Source: Xanthostigma xanthostigma (taxonomy: Eukaryota; Arthropoda; Insecta; Raphidioptera; Raphidiidae). From it: a stretch of 64,000 nucleotides of DNA. Made by a program: the position numbers and the translations under genes. Each line of letters opens with the position of its first letter. The first letter of the stretch is position 1. The notes beneath the pieces are model-generated. The model was not told where the DNA came from, did no database searches, and saw nothing but the letters and a program-made list of their open reading frames with translations. The DNA lies in assembly GCA_963575645.1 (NCBI GenBank), contig OY754468.1, positions 24,142,465 to 24,206,464 on the forward strand, in the 5' to 3' direction. Of this stretch, positions 11,648 to 23,804 are shown one piece after another.

Positions 11648-12080
11648 CTAGCCGCTACCCGCGGCTACGCCCGCGATTGAGATGGAAATCGACTTTTGAC
11701 ATGCATATCAGGGGTTGAGGTATTGCACATATTTTGGCAAAAAATTTTCTTATTTTTCGTAAAAAATTTTTATTTTTTTTTTAATAAAAAGTATCCTATG
11801 TTACTTCTAATACCTTCAAGAGTGTATGTGCAAAGTTTCATGATGATCGGTTAAGTAGTTTTTGCGTGAAAGCGTAACAAACAAACTTACATTCGCATTT
11901 ATAATATTTTTCTTATTTTTCGTAAAAAATTTTTATTTTTTTTTAATAAAAAGTATCCTATGTTACTTCTAATACCTTCAAGAGTGTATGTGCAAAGTTT
12001 CATGATGATCGGTTAAGTAGTTTTTGCGTGAAAGCGTAACAAACAAACTTACATTCGCATTTATAATATTAGTATGATGT
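11648..12080. repeat. Short interspersed repeat with a 162-bp tandem duplication
   Basis: It opens with CTAGCCGCTACCCGCGG, the usual start of a widespread arthropod repeat (LINE-tail or SINE-like), and ends ATAATATTAGTATGATG. Inside, 11747-11908 and 11909-12070 are tandem copies that differ only by about one T in a poly-T run, so the duplication is recent. Confidence 0.7.
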
Positions 12081-12884
12081 TATTTTATTAAAAATCGCTT
12101 CATATTGATCACATTTAGTCTGAACCAGTTTTTAGTTCAATTACGTAACTATGAAGTAGTTAAAATTGACATTTTGATTTGCTACCGTATGTTGAGATAA
12201 TATTTTGTTGTATAACCCGTACAGTGATGCTGATTAATTTTATGTCTATATTATTGAATTTCACGTACGCGATGTGTAACAAAGTTTTAATTTATTTTTA
12301 AATATTGTAATTACGTCCTGTCAGTGATCTGATGATAAATAGCCCTTCATGAATCTCTCTTAAAGAGGGATGGAACCTTCGGAGTGAATAACGACAAAAA
12401 ACTAAACCTATTCTTAGCATCACATCATAAGGTGGATAAATAGAGATTTAATCATGTCCTGATGATGCTAGCATAGTTGGCGAAATTTGCATCGAAAAAA
12501 AGTGTTAGTGTTTTATACCCGACTAATTCATTTGGACTTTTGTTTAGTATTTTTATGTTAGCAATATGATCGGGTTTTTTGTGTATTTAACAATTTTTTG
12601 TTCAACAGCGTAACGAACACAAAAAACCACACCTTATAAGAAGTGGAAAAAATGAGTTGCTATCAGGAAGTCGTTCGGGATTGGCTGGCGGGTAGTTCGC
12701 TGAGGGCCAAACTCTGTCAACACGCCCCTTTCTTTTTCGTGATCACTTGGCTATACATGTTTACCCGTGAAGTTCCAGTTTCACTTTAGACGCGTGAGAC
12801 TTACAGTATTTTTATCTTTAGACGCGTTTTTCGAATTTCGCGAAGGGACTGCTTCGTGAGTTGTCGTCACACAGTATACTTTGG
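12081..12884. other. Non-coding stretch
   Basis: No gene seen. A CTGATGA...GCGAAA string near 12452-12478 resembles a hammerhead core, but stem II pairs poorly. Nothing else is structured. Confidence 0.5.
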
Positions 12885-13210
12885 ATGTGTTCCGAAATAT
12901 AACTCAATATACTGGCCAGTGCTAATGACATCAAGAATTGACGTCATACTGTTGATTCGTTCCGAAATATACTGGCCAGCGCGTTAACGTATATTATTAT
13001 TTCCCTCGTCCACCAAAAGTAACTGTTTACTTTGTTGCGCGGACATTATTGCAAACAACAAATAATAGAATAAAAAAATTCACAAATTCGATTAAATATT
13101 TATGCTACGTCATATCTGTCTCACCAGTACAATATGGTGGTACACCAGTACAATTATGGCGTCGTATTCATGACTGGTCAGTATACTGGGTTATATTTCG
13201 GAACATACCC
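12885..13210. mobile_element. 326-bp MITE with long terminal inverted repeats
   Basis: The arms contain TGTTCCGAAATATAACTCA on the left and, on the minus strand, TGTTCCGAAATATAACCCA on the right, followed by a second shared block (TATACTGGCCAGT / TATACTGACCAGT). The TTCCGAAATATACTGGCCAG block also recurs internally near 12960. No target duplication could be fixed, so the superfamily is unknown. Confidence 0.7.
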
Positions 13211-15351
13211 ATAAGCTAATTGTTTATACACGAAACTGGTACAGTATTTTCAGTCTATAAGAGCCGGAAATAACCGACTAAATCTTATGCTTTACCGCTA
13301 ACAATGTATGTATTGTTGACATGTTTTATTTCATCCGCGCGTAATGGTTGCACGCACACTTCTTTTTACTTAATAAATTTCATTAATAATAGTCTTTATG
13401 AGTATAAAAAAATCTACAAATCTAAACATTTCGTGACACTAATAATATAAACTAGCATTGCATTAATTAATTTAACAAAACGATGCAGGCGGTTTTGTAA
13501 CGCGTTAATTGTGATAAAACATTCCTCGTGTTGTATTGACCTGGTTGCAAATGTAACAGATAAACAACACACAAAGCTTATATAGTTACAACAGTTTCAT
13601 AACCGCTACAGAATTGCTATAATATGATGTTACAATAAATAAGTGGAAACGGTCGTTGTTTGGCAATCGGAGATGTGCAAATGAAAACAAGGTTTTTTCC
13701 GTAAAATTTCATCTCTGTCGTATGTGCTTTTCACTAATCCAATTGCAAAAGTGGGGGATGGTCGCAATTTAGGTTAGAATTCACTTTTCAAAATTTTATA
13801 TTTTTGCAAAAATTCTATCTGTTTGTCAGTAAATATACGACTCCTGTCGAGACAGAGAGAGAACGAGTGAGCGATTATAAACGCTGGACAAGTAAGGTCA
13901 GCAGAGTTCATACGTAGAACATCGTTTTTTAGGAATATCGGCGTCTTAAATTTTTCGGTTTTTTATCGCGCCCTTGAAATAGCTATAGGTACCTTAATAT
14001 TGTATGTGCAAATGCTTATTATTAATGAAGGATCGTTTACCTATAGATAATTATAATATTTAACGATATGAAGTAACGGTTGCATCTTAACAGCTATAAA
14101 TATACAATAGATCACTAATTATTATAAATAGAAAGACCTTCAAGATGCTAAATCGATGCTTTTTGTTATGAATTATTGCTATAAACAAAAACGAGGTTAT
14201 TCATATAAATCTTTTTTTATATTTTTTATGGAACTGGCCATGAATCGTTTCTCATCTAATTTACGAACCAACAAAATTAGCATATTATTAACCAAATGAC
14301 TTTTAAACAAAATATTACCAAATTACCAAAAGAATGATTATCAATAAAAATTTCATAATTGATTTTTTTTTAAATTTCTACAATTTTTTTGATCATATTA
14401 TATGTAGATACGTCTTAATTTCTTGTTATGTTCCATTTATTTCTTGTATCTTTTACCAAGTAAATCAGAGTTATGCAACTGCTTTATAGCCATATTTTGC
14501 TAATGACAATAAACTTTTAAAAAATATAAAAATAATAAATAATAACGTCCAGTTTTTGACTTTGTGATATCAAAAACACTGAAAAATGTCTATATTTTAT
14601 CGATGAATATTTCAATTGTAAATTTGAAATGTAAATTCCTTGTATGACGTCACTTCGCAAATTGTTTGTCACAGTGAAAAATAAATATCTATCTATCTAT
14701 GTCATAACTGAAGCCATTCGCACCATTACTATTTTCCATCTATCACACTTCCCGTTATTTTCTACATTTTTTTCAACTTCAACTAATTCATAGCAATGGG
14801 CGAAAATATAATTAGTCAAGATCGTTGGAATATCATTGTTACAAACCCCAGTTGCAAGGCACTGATCTGGGAATTAGTGAAAGTACCGCTTGGATTTTTA
14901 ATTTATTACCTATTAAATTGATACTTAATAAATAAAAAATATGAAATTATAAATATTAAGCTCAAATAGTTTTGGTAGTTATCACTAAATTTTAATTCTC
15001 GTAGAAACAAAAAAAATATTTAATCAATTTTTATAATTTGAAAATCTATGATATGGTTACAAGCCACAAGGGTGGGGTTATCAGATATTTTGAATTTGAC
15101 AATTAAAACTTAGAAGTAAAAATTAATTTTAAAAAATCTTACAAATTAAATTTGTAGGTGTTTCTTTACGTAAAACCGAAACATGTAAGTTAAGTTTTAT
15201 AGCCAACTATTTGACTTCTAAATTATGACTTTCCAATTTGGTGACTTTTGTGAAAGACAGTTTATAATACGCCAGACATACAGAGCAGAAAATATTGAAA
15301 ATATTGTAGGTACTTCAGTATATAGTAGTGTTGATCCAATATAATGCCGCG
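13211..15351. other. Long AT-rich non-coding stretch
   Basis: No supported gene. A short TATC microsatellite lies near 14689-14700. Nothing else was recognised on either strand. Confidence 0.5.
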
Positions 15352-15513
15352 ATGAAGGAAGGTTTGGTTGATGATCAGAAATAAGCTTTATCAATGTTTC
15401 CAACGTTTCGAGAAAAATTTATTTTTAAGATTAAAATAAGTTTTTCGAAACGTTGACCGTTAACATAACATTGGTAAAGCTTATTTCTAATTCTCAACCA
15501 AACCTTCCTTCAT
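15352..15513. repeat. Foldback repeat
   Basis: The two halves are inverted copies: both carry ATGAAGGAAGGTTTGGTTGA, AGAAATAAGCTTTA and CAACGTTTCGA, read toward the centre. The right half has a small insertion. Likely a foldback or MITE with no coding content. Confidence 0.65.
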
Positions 15514-15638
15514 TGTAGGTGCTATTTGAAAGTTTGTTTCATTCCATGGGCGTAATCAACATCTTTAATTTATAATATTTGCCACCCTTCATCATAGAGC
15601 AATGTATCATGTATTTAGATTTTGCAGGTAACGACATA

Positions 15639-15780
15639 ATAGGCGTGTTTGGTAATGTAGAAAACTCAGTGAAATTTGCACTAAAAATTGTAGGTTAGGT
15701 ACAAAATCTACGGTTACACTTCTGTATAACAAAGGCAATAGTGTCAACACTTTTTACACTGAAGAACCAAACACACCTGA
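15639..15780. mobile_element. 142-bp MITE, TA flanks
   Basis: The inverted ends share a GGYGTGTTTGGT core: left ATAGGCGTGTTTGGT, right (minus strand) TCAGGTGTGTTTGGT. TA flanks both ends (15637-15638 and 15781-15782), consistent with a mariner-type insertion. Confidence 0.6.
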
Positions 15781-15782
15781 TA

Positions 15783-18121
15783 GTACGATATTAAGAAGTA
15801 TATATTTTTTTAATTTTATGTTATTGTATCTGGTACGATATAATAGAACGGCAACTTTCCTTCGCAGGTGTAACTGATTTCTTTACCAAGGTGATTTGTC
15901 ATTTGTACTTGTTATTTACAATGTCTAGAAGTCAATGTCTCTTCACATTCCAACACGGTTGGTCCGCTAAACGCTCTTGCTAGTTTTGTGATTGCATTTT
16001 TACAGGAAAAAACTAATAACGTTAAAACATTACAGTTCACTTCTCAACAACAATTTTTTATTATTGGATGTACATTTCGAGATCAATGCTCCTCACCCTT
16101 AGCAAAAACTAAACTATGCTTAAATTTGATAAACAACACAAAAGAATCATCTAAAGCAGGCGTTGGAAACTTATGACCCGCGTGTCATCAAGTGACACCC
16201 ACCTCTTGAGTTCCGTAAATAAAATATATAATTATAAAATATTTAAAAATAAATTAAAACTTTGAGAAACAAAAGGAATGACTGAACCGATTTTAAAAAT
16301 ATTTATTTTAGATCATATTTACGTTAATACGCTTCAATTAACACCCTACAATTATTCTCAATGTCATTTTTTATTTTCGAGATTTCGTCTTAAAATGAAA
16401 TTATCACGTACGTACATACATACATGCACACACAGAGAGGCATCTTTTCAAAAATAGTGAATTTATGTTTGTTGAAAATTTTGATTTCGATTTTCGAACC
16501 CATTACGTTCTCAATGTACTAGGAAATTATTAATCTACCTGGAGATTTAAAATTAAAAATACTAGTAAAAAGTTGAATTTATTTTCGGTCCCATTTATAG
16601 TTTCTCTAATTCCAAAATGAATTTTAAAAAAGTCTTTAATATTAACCTTTAATACATCCCTATTGTAATCGTCATTTAACAAATGAAACCGTATTTTAAT
16701 TGCAAAGATTTTTATCAAAAAAAGCTTAAATGACATATATACCTAATATGCAAATTAGTGACGCCATAACATTGTTATAATCTTCAGAGTGAAAATGGTG
16801 ATTCTCGAAAGTTTTTTTTGTAATTGTTATTTGACGAAACAATGCGGGGAAAAATAAAATCCGATAACAATTAACTGAAAGTGAAACACGTAATTTTGTA
16901 AATAAGCTGATTTTAATTGAAATAATTTACTATTGTCTTAATGTAAGTAGTAAGTACACAAAAAATGACTTAGTTTAATTACATCTGCATTATATTTTAT
17001 ATGCAGGTGTCTCCTGGTCACATTTTGTAAACACTTCCTGCAAGCATCATTTTACACGTGCCTAAAAATTTTATTTTGAGACAAGTGGACGCTAATATAA
17101 AAATATAATAAAATATTTTCCGACGTCATAGAAAAGTGATCCCAAACAGTTGGTTTTCCTACATAAGCACTTTAAAGAATAGATATATATTGAATGCTAT
17201 TCAATCAAATAACATTTCTAGCTGTTTCTTGTATTGTAGGTCCTGATGCATAAATTCTTGTATTAACGGTAAAGATAGCGAAGCTAATAAATCATTATAC
17301 CTAACAATAAAGCGATAAATACGTACAAAATTCGTTAAATCTGTAATTTACTACTAACTTAAAACCTAGTTAAATAAGCTCTGGTTTGTGAGTGTATGTA
17401 GCTTTCATTAAGGACTAATAATTAAAAGAAAAATATTTGGTGATTGTGTAGGATTTTAAAGAAAATATTGATTTGGAAATTCCTCAGATGCTTGCTTATT
17501 ATATCTGTTATCGAGCGTCTATAATCTACAGTATCTATCTATATAGTATACTTCGTATAAAGTCTTATCTCAACTGCTATTATTTAGGAATTGCGTATCT
17601 TTGAGACAGGGCTACAAACTAAATTAGCTGACGATAAAAATAAGATTAATTATCAAAATTTCAGCACCGTTTTTGGTAATAGTAAAAATTTCAATAAATT
17701 GCTGCAAAAGATACTGGAGCATGTTTAAAAATTTCTAAATACTTTCGTTGTTTTATAATAATTATCTTTTCTTAATCCTCAAACATCAAACTGAGGTCCA
17801 ATAGACTCGACAACTTCATTCGCCTCCAAGTTCACCAAATTAATGGTTTATTTGAAGAGTTTTTTGAAGTTTTAAATAAACACCTATTTTTACGAAAAAA
17901 AGCAGTAATATACCGAATTGCGCTGAAATTCATTAGACCCAAGTGTGATGTTCTATGATTAAGACACATTTCTATATAATGCCACAACGAACTATAATTT
18001 TGAAAAAAAATGAATTTTTGGATCAAAATATTCCAGTGAAAAATAACACTTGACAAAACACACTGAACGTATATAAAAGAACTTAATCTTATCAACTTAT
18101 TGTTGTTGGATAAACACTCAC
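15783..18121. other. Long non-coding stretch (possible intron of a minus-strand gene)
   Basis: No gene is supported. The small frames at 15988-16176, 16530-16736 and 17832-18095 lack domain features. A string near 16157 (CAGGCGTTGGAAACTTATGA) resembles a hAT terminus but has no partner that I can see. If the donor at 18121 is real, this stretch is the start of an intron. Confidence 0.45.
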
Positions 18122-18232
18122 CTGTTATTATTAAAAAACTTTAAAAAATACGATATAACCGCGAGTGTTTCACTATATTAACCGCAGTAAGGTATTCCTT
18201 GTAACGCGCACAGCAAGTCGGTATGTCGGACT
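18122..18232 (-). other. Candidate non-coding first exon of a minus-strand gene
   Basis: The exon runs from an initiator-like CAGT (transcription start A at 18232) to a strong donor, CAG followed by GTGAGT, with the intron starting at 18121. The 111-nt exon has no ATG, as expected for a 5' UTR exon. It sits in a local GC- and CpG-richer block that stands out from its AT-rich surroundings. Which gene it belongs to is unknown, because no downstream exon was found. Confidence 0.35.
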
Positions 18233-18263
18233 GCCCCAGAGCGGGTCGTGCCCGTCGTTTATA
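18232..18263 (-). promoter_or_regulatory. Candidate core promoter: TATA box plus initiator, minus strand
   Basis: A TATAAA box (18263 to 18258 on the minus strand) lies 31 nt upstream of the A in an initiator-like GGCAGTCC. This is the spacing of insect TATA promoters. A GC-rich block extends upstream to about 18350. Only motif spacing supports the call. Confidence 0.35.
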
Positions 18264-19075
18264 GCCGTCCTACATCCCCCACATAACATAACCTACATTG
18301 CCCCCTCGACCCCGCTACCGATGCGCCCGGTCACAGCCTCCTAGAGCCAGCCGACGAGCGGCCAGCAAGAAGATGCCATCCCGTGTACAGTCGAACAGTG
18401 TAAGCATATAATATACAGTGTGATTAGTAAACATAGGTGCCGTATATAACGCGCACGCCTAGCAAGTGACTTATACCAAACACACACACACACATAGGCG
18501 CGTGGACGTGTAAAACAAAAGACATAGGTGAAGAACGCATATACGGCATCGCGATGCCTTTGCATATACAGATTGTAAACATGGAAGTTGAATGACCTCA
18601 GTTTTCGAGCGTTTATAATCAACAATCTACACATTTATTGGTAAAGGAAAGAAAATTAAAAAATCGACTTAAAAAGAGGTTATAAAACGACTTGAAAAAA
18701 GAGAAGTTATAAATTTTATCATGTACCAACCTATATTTTTTTGTTCTTCTTTTTAATGTTTGTTCAACCATAACTTTTAGAGAGGTGAATTTTCGATACC
18801 ATATATATTTTTTTTAATCGGTCTAGTCGTTTTTAACTGACTTCAAAAAAGGAGTTTTTTTATATAATATATGTTTCCTCATATCACCGACATTAATTGT
18901 ACACCGATTTTGTTGATTGATACCTTCAAGTGGTCCATATAAATTTTACATAAATCGGTTCAGCAGTTTTTCTAGTTTTAGTATTAAAACATTAAGGAAA
19001 AAGGCTGTTAATAACGTGCAAACTACGTATTGCAAAGTCACTAAAAATAAAAAAATTAAACGCTTTTTATTTTTG
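18264..19075. other. Promoter-flanking region, CA microsatellite and interspersed-repeat sequence
   Basis: 18264-18360 is GC-rich. A (CA)7 tract lies at 18481-18494. From about 18650 the sequence resembles a common insect interspersed repeat (TGACTTCAAAAAAGGAG near 18840 and an ATCGGTTCAGCAGTTTTTCT-type phrase near 18955). No gene is present. The minus-strand frame at 18341-18634 is low-complexity and not credible. Confidence 0.5.
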
Positions 19076-19213
19076 ATTGAACCTCTTTAAAAAAAATCCA
19101 CTGAAAAGCGTCAAATAATAATATTTTCTGGTCGGAGCCAATTTAAAATTAAATTGACGCCGACATTAAAATTTTATTATTTACGCTTTTTAGTGTTTTT
19201 TTTAAGGTTCAAT
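19076..19213. repeat. 138-bp foldback hairpin
   Basis: Two arms of roughly 65-70 bp are inverted copies (ATTGAACCT at both outer ends, AAAGCGT in the middle, CAATTTAA at the centre) with scattered mismatches and almost no loop. Probably a miniature foldback element. A transcript of it would form a long imperfect hairpin. Confidence 0.65.
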
Positions 19214-20098
19214 TTTTTTAAATGTTTATTATTATATATTCAAAATCATTAACCAAGATTTTTTCACACATCTTAATAATCTATTATTCTTTTTCGTCTG
19301 TCTATTTGTCTGTATGTTCGCGAGTAACATGAAAACCACTGGGTCAATTTCAATTCAGTTTTCACGATTGTACATGCGATCAGCAATTATTATTGACCCT
19401 CGGGCCTGATCTCATCTCGAAACTCTCCTCGCGCTGTCTTTTTGCAACTAAGGTGAAATGACGGTCGAACGACTGGGTTGGAAATTAGATTTAAAAAAAT
19501 CCAACGACGCGTCATTTATCAAAATCGGTCCATTAATTTGGTCTCTAGGAGGGAGCCCACTCTAATACATGCATACATACATAGATATAATAAATTACTC
19601 TTCCATTTGACATTGTCGTAGGCAGGTTTAATGACAAAAAAAAATTATCGCGATCATCTTTTTTTAAGTAAACCCATTCAATTTCGGTATAGATGAATTC
19701 TAACATTTACAAAGGAAATATGTAAATAAATACGACAGTTAAAATGTGTAAGTACCGAAAATTATGATCATATCATGCAATGTCGGTATTAGACAATAAC
19801 ATGACTGAGATTTCAACATAGGCATGCGCGTTATTATATCATAACATATAGAGTAATCTCATCCATTCAACTATTGCTATATTTCTTGTTTGGTAGGTAA
19901 ATTGAAGAGATTGCAATAAAATGAAATTAGCCGCAACTACTGAAAGTGAGTTAAATTATAGTATAGGTACAATGTTTTACGTTATACAAACTGTTCTAAA
20001 TTAAACCGACATTCTTCGATTGGTTGTAAAGGACACCGAAAAGCTCTGTCACTACATTAAACTTTCTCATCCTTCACAAAAACTAACATTAACATATG
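19214..20098. other. Non-coding stretch with interspersed-repeat sequence
   Basis: The 19.3-19.6 kb part has the style of a LINE-tail repeat: a CGTCTGTCTATTTGTCTGTA phrase, then AAAATCGGTCCATTAATTTG, then an ATACATGCATACATACATAG tail. There is no coding region. Confidence 0.5.
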
Positions 20099-20106
20099 TT
20101 TGAACT

Positions 20107-20624
20107 CAGAGCCGGACTAACGTATGGGCCTAGATGGGCCCTCGAGCTTCTAGGGGGGCCTCGTACTTTTCTAAGTACAAACAAATTAACCCACATAACT
20201 AGGGGTGTTTAAACCATAAGCAGGCAATCGCACATGACTCGGGTGATAGCACTGTTATTTATTTATAAAAACTAAACAATAAACTTCCATAAGCACATAA
20301 TAAAATGAAACTTATACGTTAAAATACATAAAAATACTATTAGCCAGAAAAAATTTAATGAATATAGCGTCTTATGTCTATATAGAAAATGATCTACTTC
20401 AAACGATCGATTTGAAGAGATCATAGATGCATTCGTTTAAAAAAAGATGAGACTAAATGTACCTATGTAACTATTTGTCAATAAATTAATTATAAAACAA
20501 CAAATAAAATCTTTGTCATTTTTAATTTTTTATTCAAAGAAAATATCCTAAAAAATATTTCCTTGCAAGGGCCTCACACGCTCAAGTGCCCAAGGACCTC
20601 TAGTCATTAATCCGGCTAGATCTG
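20107..20624. mobile_element. hAT-like non-autonomous element, 8-bp target duplication
   Basis: A perfect 8-bp repeat TTTGAACT flanks it (20099-20106 and 20625-20632). The left end is CAGAGCCGGACTAACG; the right end read on the minus strand is CAGATCTAGCCGGATTAATG. They share CAGA and GCCGGAYTAA with a short offset. The subterminal GGGCC-rich blocks on both sides also correspond. No transposase in 518 bp. Confidence 0.8.
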
Positions 20625-20632
20625 TTTGAACT

Positions 20633-21170
20633 AGCCGTCACTCGCGGCTTTGCTCGCGATTGAGACGAAACACGGATGCATTCCCATTATTTGACGTAAA
20701 TCCTCCTCATAAATTTCAAAATTGATGACATTCACGTGATCAACGTCCTGACAAACCTTGAAAATTACACTCATGTTGATTTTTAGACTAGTTACCTCTT
20801 TTCACCCTCTGAAGGGGTTGTTTTTAGAAAAGCATGATACACGTGTTTATTTATTTTGTTGACAGGAGTAATCCTGCGCACTTTCGACTTGATTCATCTG
20901 GCTTAAATGATTTCTCCATGCAAATTTTGAACCCCCGTTACACCCTTTTAGGGGTTGAAGTTTCAAAAATCTGTGCTTAGTAAATTCCTACGTCATAATA
21001 ACTATATGTGTGCCAAATTTCAGCCCAATCCGTCCAGTGTTTAAGGCCTAGTTTATATGAGAGGCGTTCAACGCGCGTTGAACGCTCTTCATGTGTGCTA
21101 GGCCTTAAGCTGTGCGTTGAGAGATCAGTCAGTCAGTAACGATTTCCTATTATATAAGTATTTAGATTTA
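20633..21170. repeat. Interspersed repeat carrying a GC-rich palindromic insert
   Basis: It opens with CTAGCCGTCACTCGCGGC and ends with an AT-rich TATATAAGTATTTAGAT-type tail, like the repeat at 11648. At 21041-21108 sits a 68-bp near-palindrome bounded by TTAAGGCCTAG and CTAGGCCTTAA, with the self-complementary core CAACGCGCGTTG. It separates two parts of the host repeat, so it is probably a later insertion. Confidence 0.65.
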
Positions 21171-22298
21171 CAATGTGGTTCCAAAAAAAATTAACGCGTG
21201 TAAACTTTACCGCGCGGTTGAAGTAGAACATCTTTTAATTTGTTTTTAACTCTCATTGTTTGGGAAATATTCAGTCACAAATTAAATCGCTAGTACATTA
21301 AATTATGTTGACTATGCTTATTGGTTTTCATCCGTAGCTTTGTTTCATCGTTCGTTCGAGAAGGTTTCTACAGTTGCGTTTTAATGCCGCCATCTGTCAG
21401 TCGATGCCTTTAAATAGCGGAAACCGATCACAAAATTGGTTTGCGTCCGTAGCTATGTTCCAGCTTCCGTTCATGCGTTTTGATGTCGCCATCTGGCAGT
21501 CGATGTCTTTAAATAGCAGGAATTGCGTTAACACGTTACTTCCGTCCGAAAAAAAATCTGAGTTACTCTCAAGTCGCGTCTAAAACAGTTTTAGTTGATC
21601 ATCACTGGCTTAACCGAAGGCGATATTTATATCCTTTCACCTCCTGGATGACATCAGCTCATCTTTTTTTTTTACTTTGGCGACAAAAAATATGAAAGGT
21701 ATGCATCAACTTGAGTGTTTATATATTTGTTTTTTTTCGAGTATAACATTGCCTAGAGGCTATTTTTTTCCTTTTTTTCCCATGAAGTTTTGTCGCGCAA
21801 TTGTAATAAAAATAGAAATTGTTTTGTTTAATTTATTCAATAGCCGTTTCTTTTTATAACGCCATAATTGGAAAACGTTCTAGCTGCGAGAATAATTTAA
21901 ATAGTTAATAATTTATATTACAATATATTATTGTTTTTATAGTTTTTAAATGATAATGTTAATTACTGTAGATATTTACTATCACCATGACCTTGAAAAT
22001 GGAAATAGAAAGGTTGATGAATGAATAATTATTATATTCGTAGAGATAATTATTATAGATATCTGATCCGCCTCCGATTTCGACTCTAATTATTAATGTA
22101 GCATTGGTCCACATCATAATATGGTGCTATTCTGTATGGCCAACAGTACTACTGTTAGTTTTTTGTCACGTTATATAGACAAAGTATAGACAATGACCGC
22201 CTTTCAAGCTAAATGTTGATCAAAATGCGTAGAAAAACGTTGCTTGAAAGTAAAAACTGTACAAAAAACGATACAAAATACATGTAGGTTTAAAAAAA
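21171..22298. other. Non-coding stretch with a degenerate tandem duplication
   Basis: About 21322-21424 and 21438-21522 are diverged tandem copies: both contain TCCGTAGCT, GCCATCTG and CTTTAAATAGC, at an offset of 99-116 bp. The frame across them (21374-21583) is a by-product. The rest shows nothing. Confidence 0.5.
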
Positions 22299-22924
22299 GC
22301 GAGTGTGCTTTAGACAACACGACTGAAGTAAAACTTCTTCCTGCCATAATTATTTTAAATATATTTATTAAGAATAATGCGTAAATACCTCAAATTTGCT
22401 CATGTTAAATTCATAAACGAACAATAATATGCAGTCGGTTCGTCTCAAAGTTTATCGAACACAATAATCCTCATTCTGTAGCACATATCTACAAAATATA
22501 ATTTTTGATTAATTAATAAGCAAAATATGTAGGTATACATATTTATTAGCATAATTTATAATACATTTAAAAGGATTTATTAACTAACCTATATTATTTC
22601 CCGTTAAAAAATGCAGCAAAATTTGATAAATTGTATTTTCGATACAAAAAACAGTGGTTTTCATTTTAAACGTCAAATAGATGTATTATTGCTCCGTCTT
22701 TGTCGCACTCACTAACTTATATCTCCCTCTTAACTTAATGCTCCGTCTTTGTCACACTCACTAACTTATATCTCCCTCTCAATTTAATGCTCCGTCTTTG
22801 TCGCACTCACTGACTTATATCTCCCTCTCAACTCCGATGATGCACTTCCGTAAACGATTTCGTCAGGCATTTACCAGCTTACTCCCCAAGTCAAGCGTGC
22901 CTAAAGAAGTTTTACTTCAAAAAT
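22299..22924. repeat. Interspersed element (copy 1; copy 2 at 48558) with three 49-bp tandem units
   Basis: It begins GCGAGTGTGCTTTAGACAAC and ends GAAGTTTTACTTCAA. A reversed form of that end (TGAAGTAAAACTTCTT) occurs about 27 bp inside the left end. Three 49-bp units at about 22690-22832 each read CTCCGTCTTTGTC, then CTCACT, then TATATCTCCCTC. Copy 2 has one such unit instead. The class is unknown and there is no coding region. Confidence 0.7.
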
Positions 22925-23398
22925 ATCGTTTCAATCGATTAATTATTTTTAGAGCAGGCTCAATTCAAAGTTCTATAATGCTTTTCATATGGAGAAATAT
23001 GTATGTTCAAAATCTAAGGTCATTGTCAAATCAGATTTTTTGACAGCTCTTTCTGGAACCCTTCATGGGTCAGAGAGCATCTTTTGCGTGTAATCAAACG
23101 GCTCGCGTGCCCATTTCTCTGCTGTGTTGTGTAGTAATTCCTTTGCTTCCAGATTTTCATCATAACATAACAAAAATGTGGTAGCAGAATTTTGCCTGTG
23201 CGACGCGGATCTACCAAACATGTGTCGTAAGTTCGGATCTGATTGGACTTTAAATGTCTAAATAAACCTTAATGACTAGGATCGTTTTGAAATCGATCGC
23301 TCTCTCGTATTTCCAATAAGAGCTATCTGTCAGATATGTTTACATATGAGTAATATACAATGTACATAATATGTAACAATATTTATTGCAAATATAGT
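22925..23398. other. Non-coding stretch
   Basis: No feature recognised. The minus-strand frame at 23026-23217 has no similarity to anything I know. Confidence 0.45.
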
Positions 23399-23804
23399 AA
23401 ATCCCCCCAAAACAATACATGTAAAAAAAAGACGCCAAGTTCTCGTCAAAACTGTGTTTTATCTTAAATAGATAACTGAAATGTAGAAATTATGCCTAGT
23501 TGCTTACCTACATTGTTTTAGCAGTGTTTTGATAAGCACAAAAAAATTGTGCGTGAACTGATCAATTTACTGGTCAAACTTAGAAAGTTTTCATTAAAGA
23601 AGTGACCAATATTGAGACCCTTCAAGACTTGTAAATTGATCAGTTCATACACTATTTTTTGTTCTTATCAAAACACTGCTAAAAACGTGCAGTAGAGAAG
23701 GTACTTGGCATAAATATTATACATTTCAATTATTTTTTTAAGATAAAACACACGTTTGACGAGAAGTTGGCCTCTTTTTTACATGTATGTTTTTGGTGGG
23801 ATTT
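23399..23804. mobile_element. Foldback element with ~175-bp inverted arms
   Basis: The left arm (AAATCCCCCC..., then TACATGTAAAAAA, TGTTTTATCTTAAA, AGCAGTGTTTTGATAAG, AACTGATCAATTTAC) is matched in reverse by the right arm ending GGTGGGATTTC, with modest divergence. No coding. The structure resembles a long-TIR MITE. Confidence 0.7.

Noticed and set aside
12452..12478. CTGATGA...GCGAAA string resembling a hammerhead core
   Set aside because: Stem II pairs only after skipping a base and with a G-U pair, there is a single copy, and no Penelope arm surrounds it.
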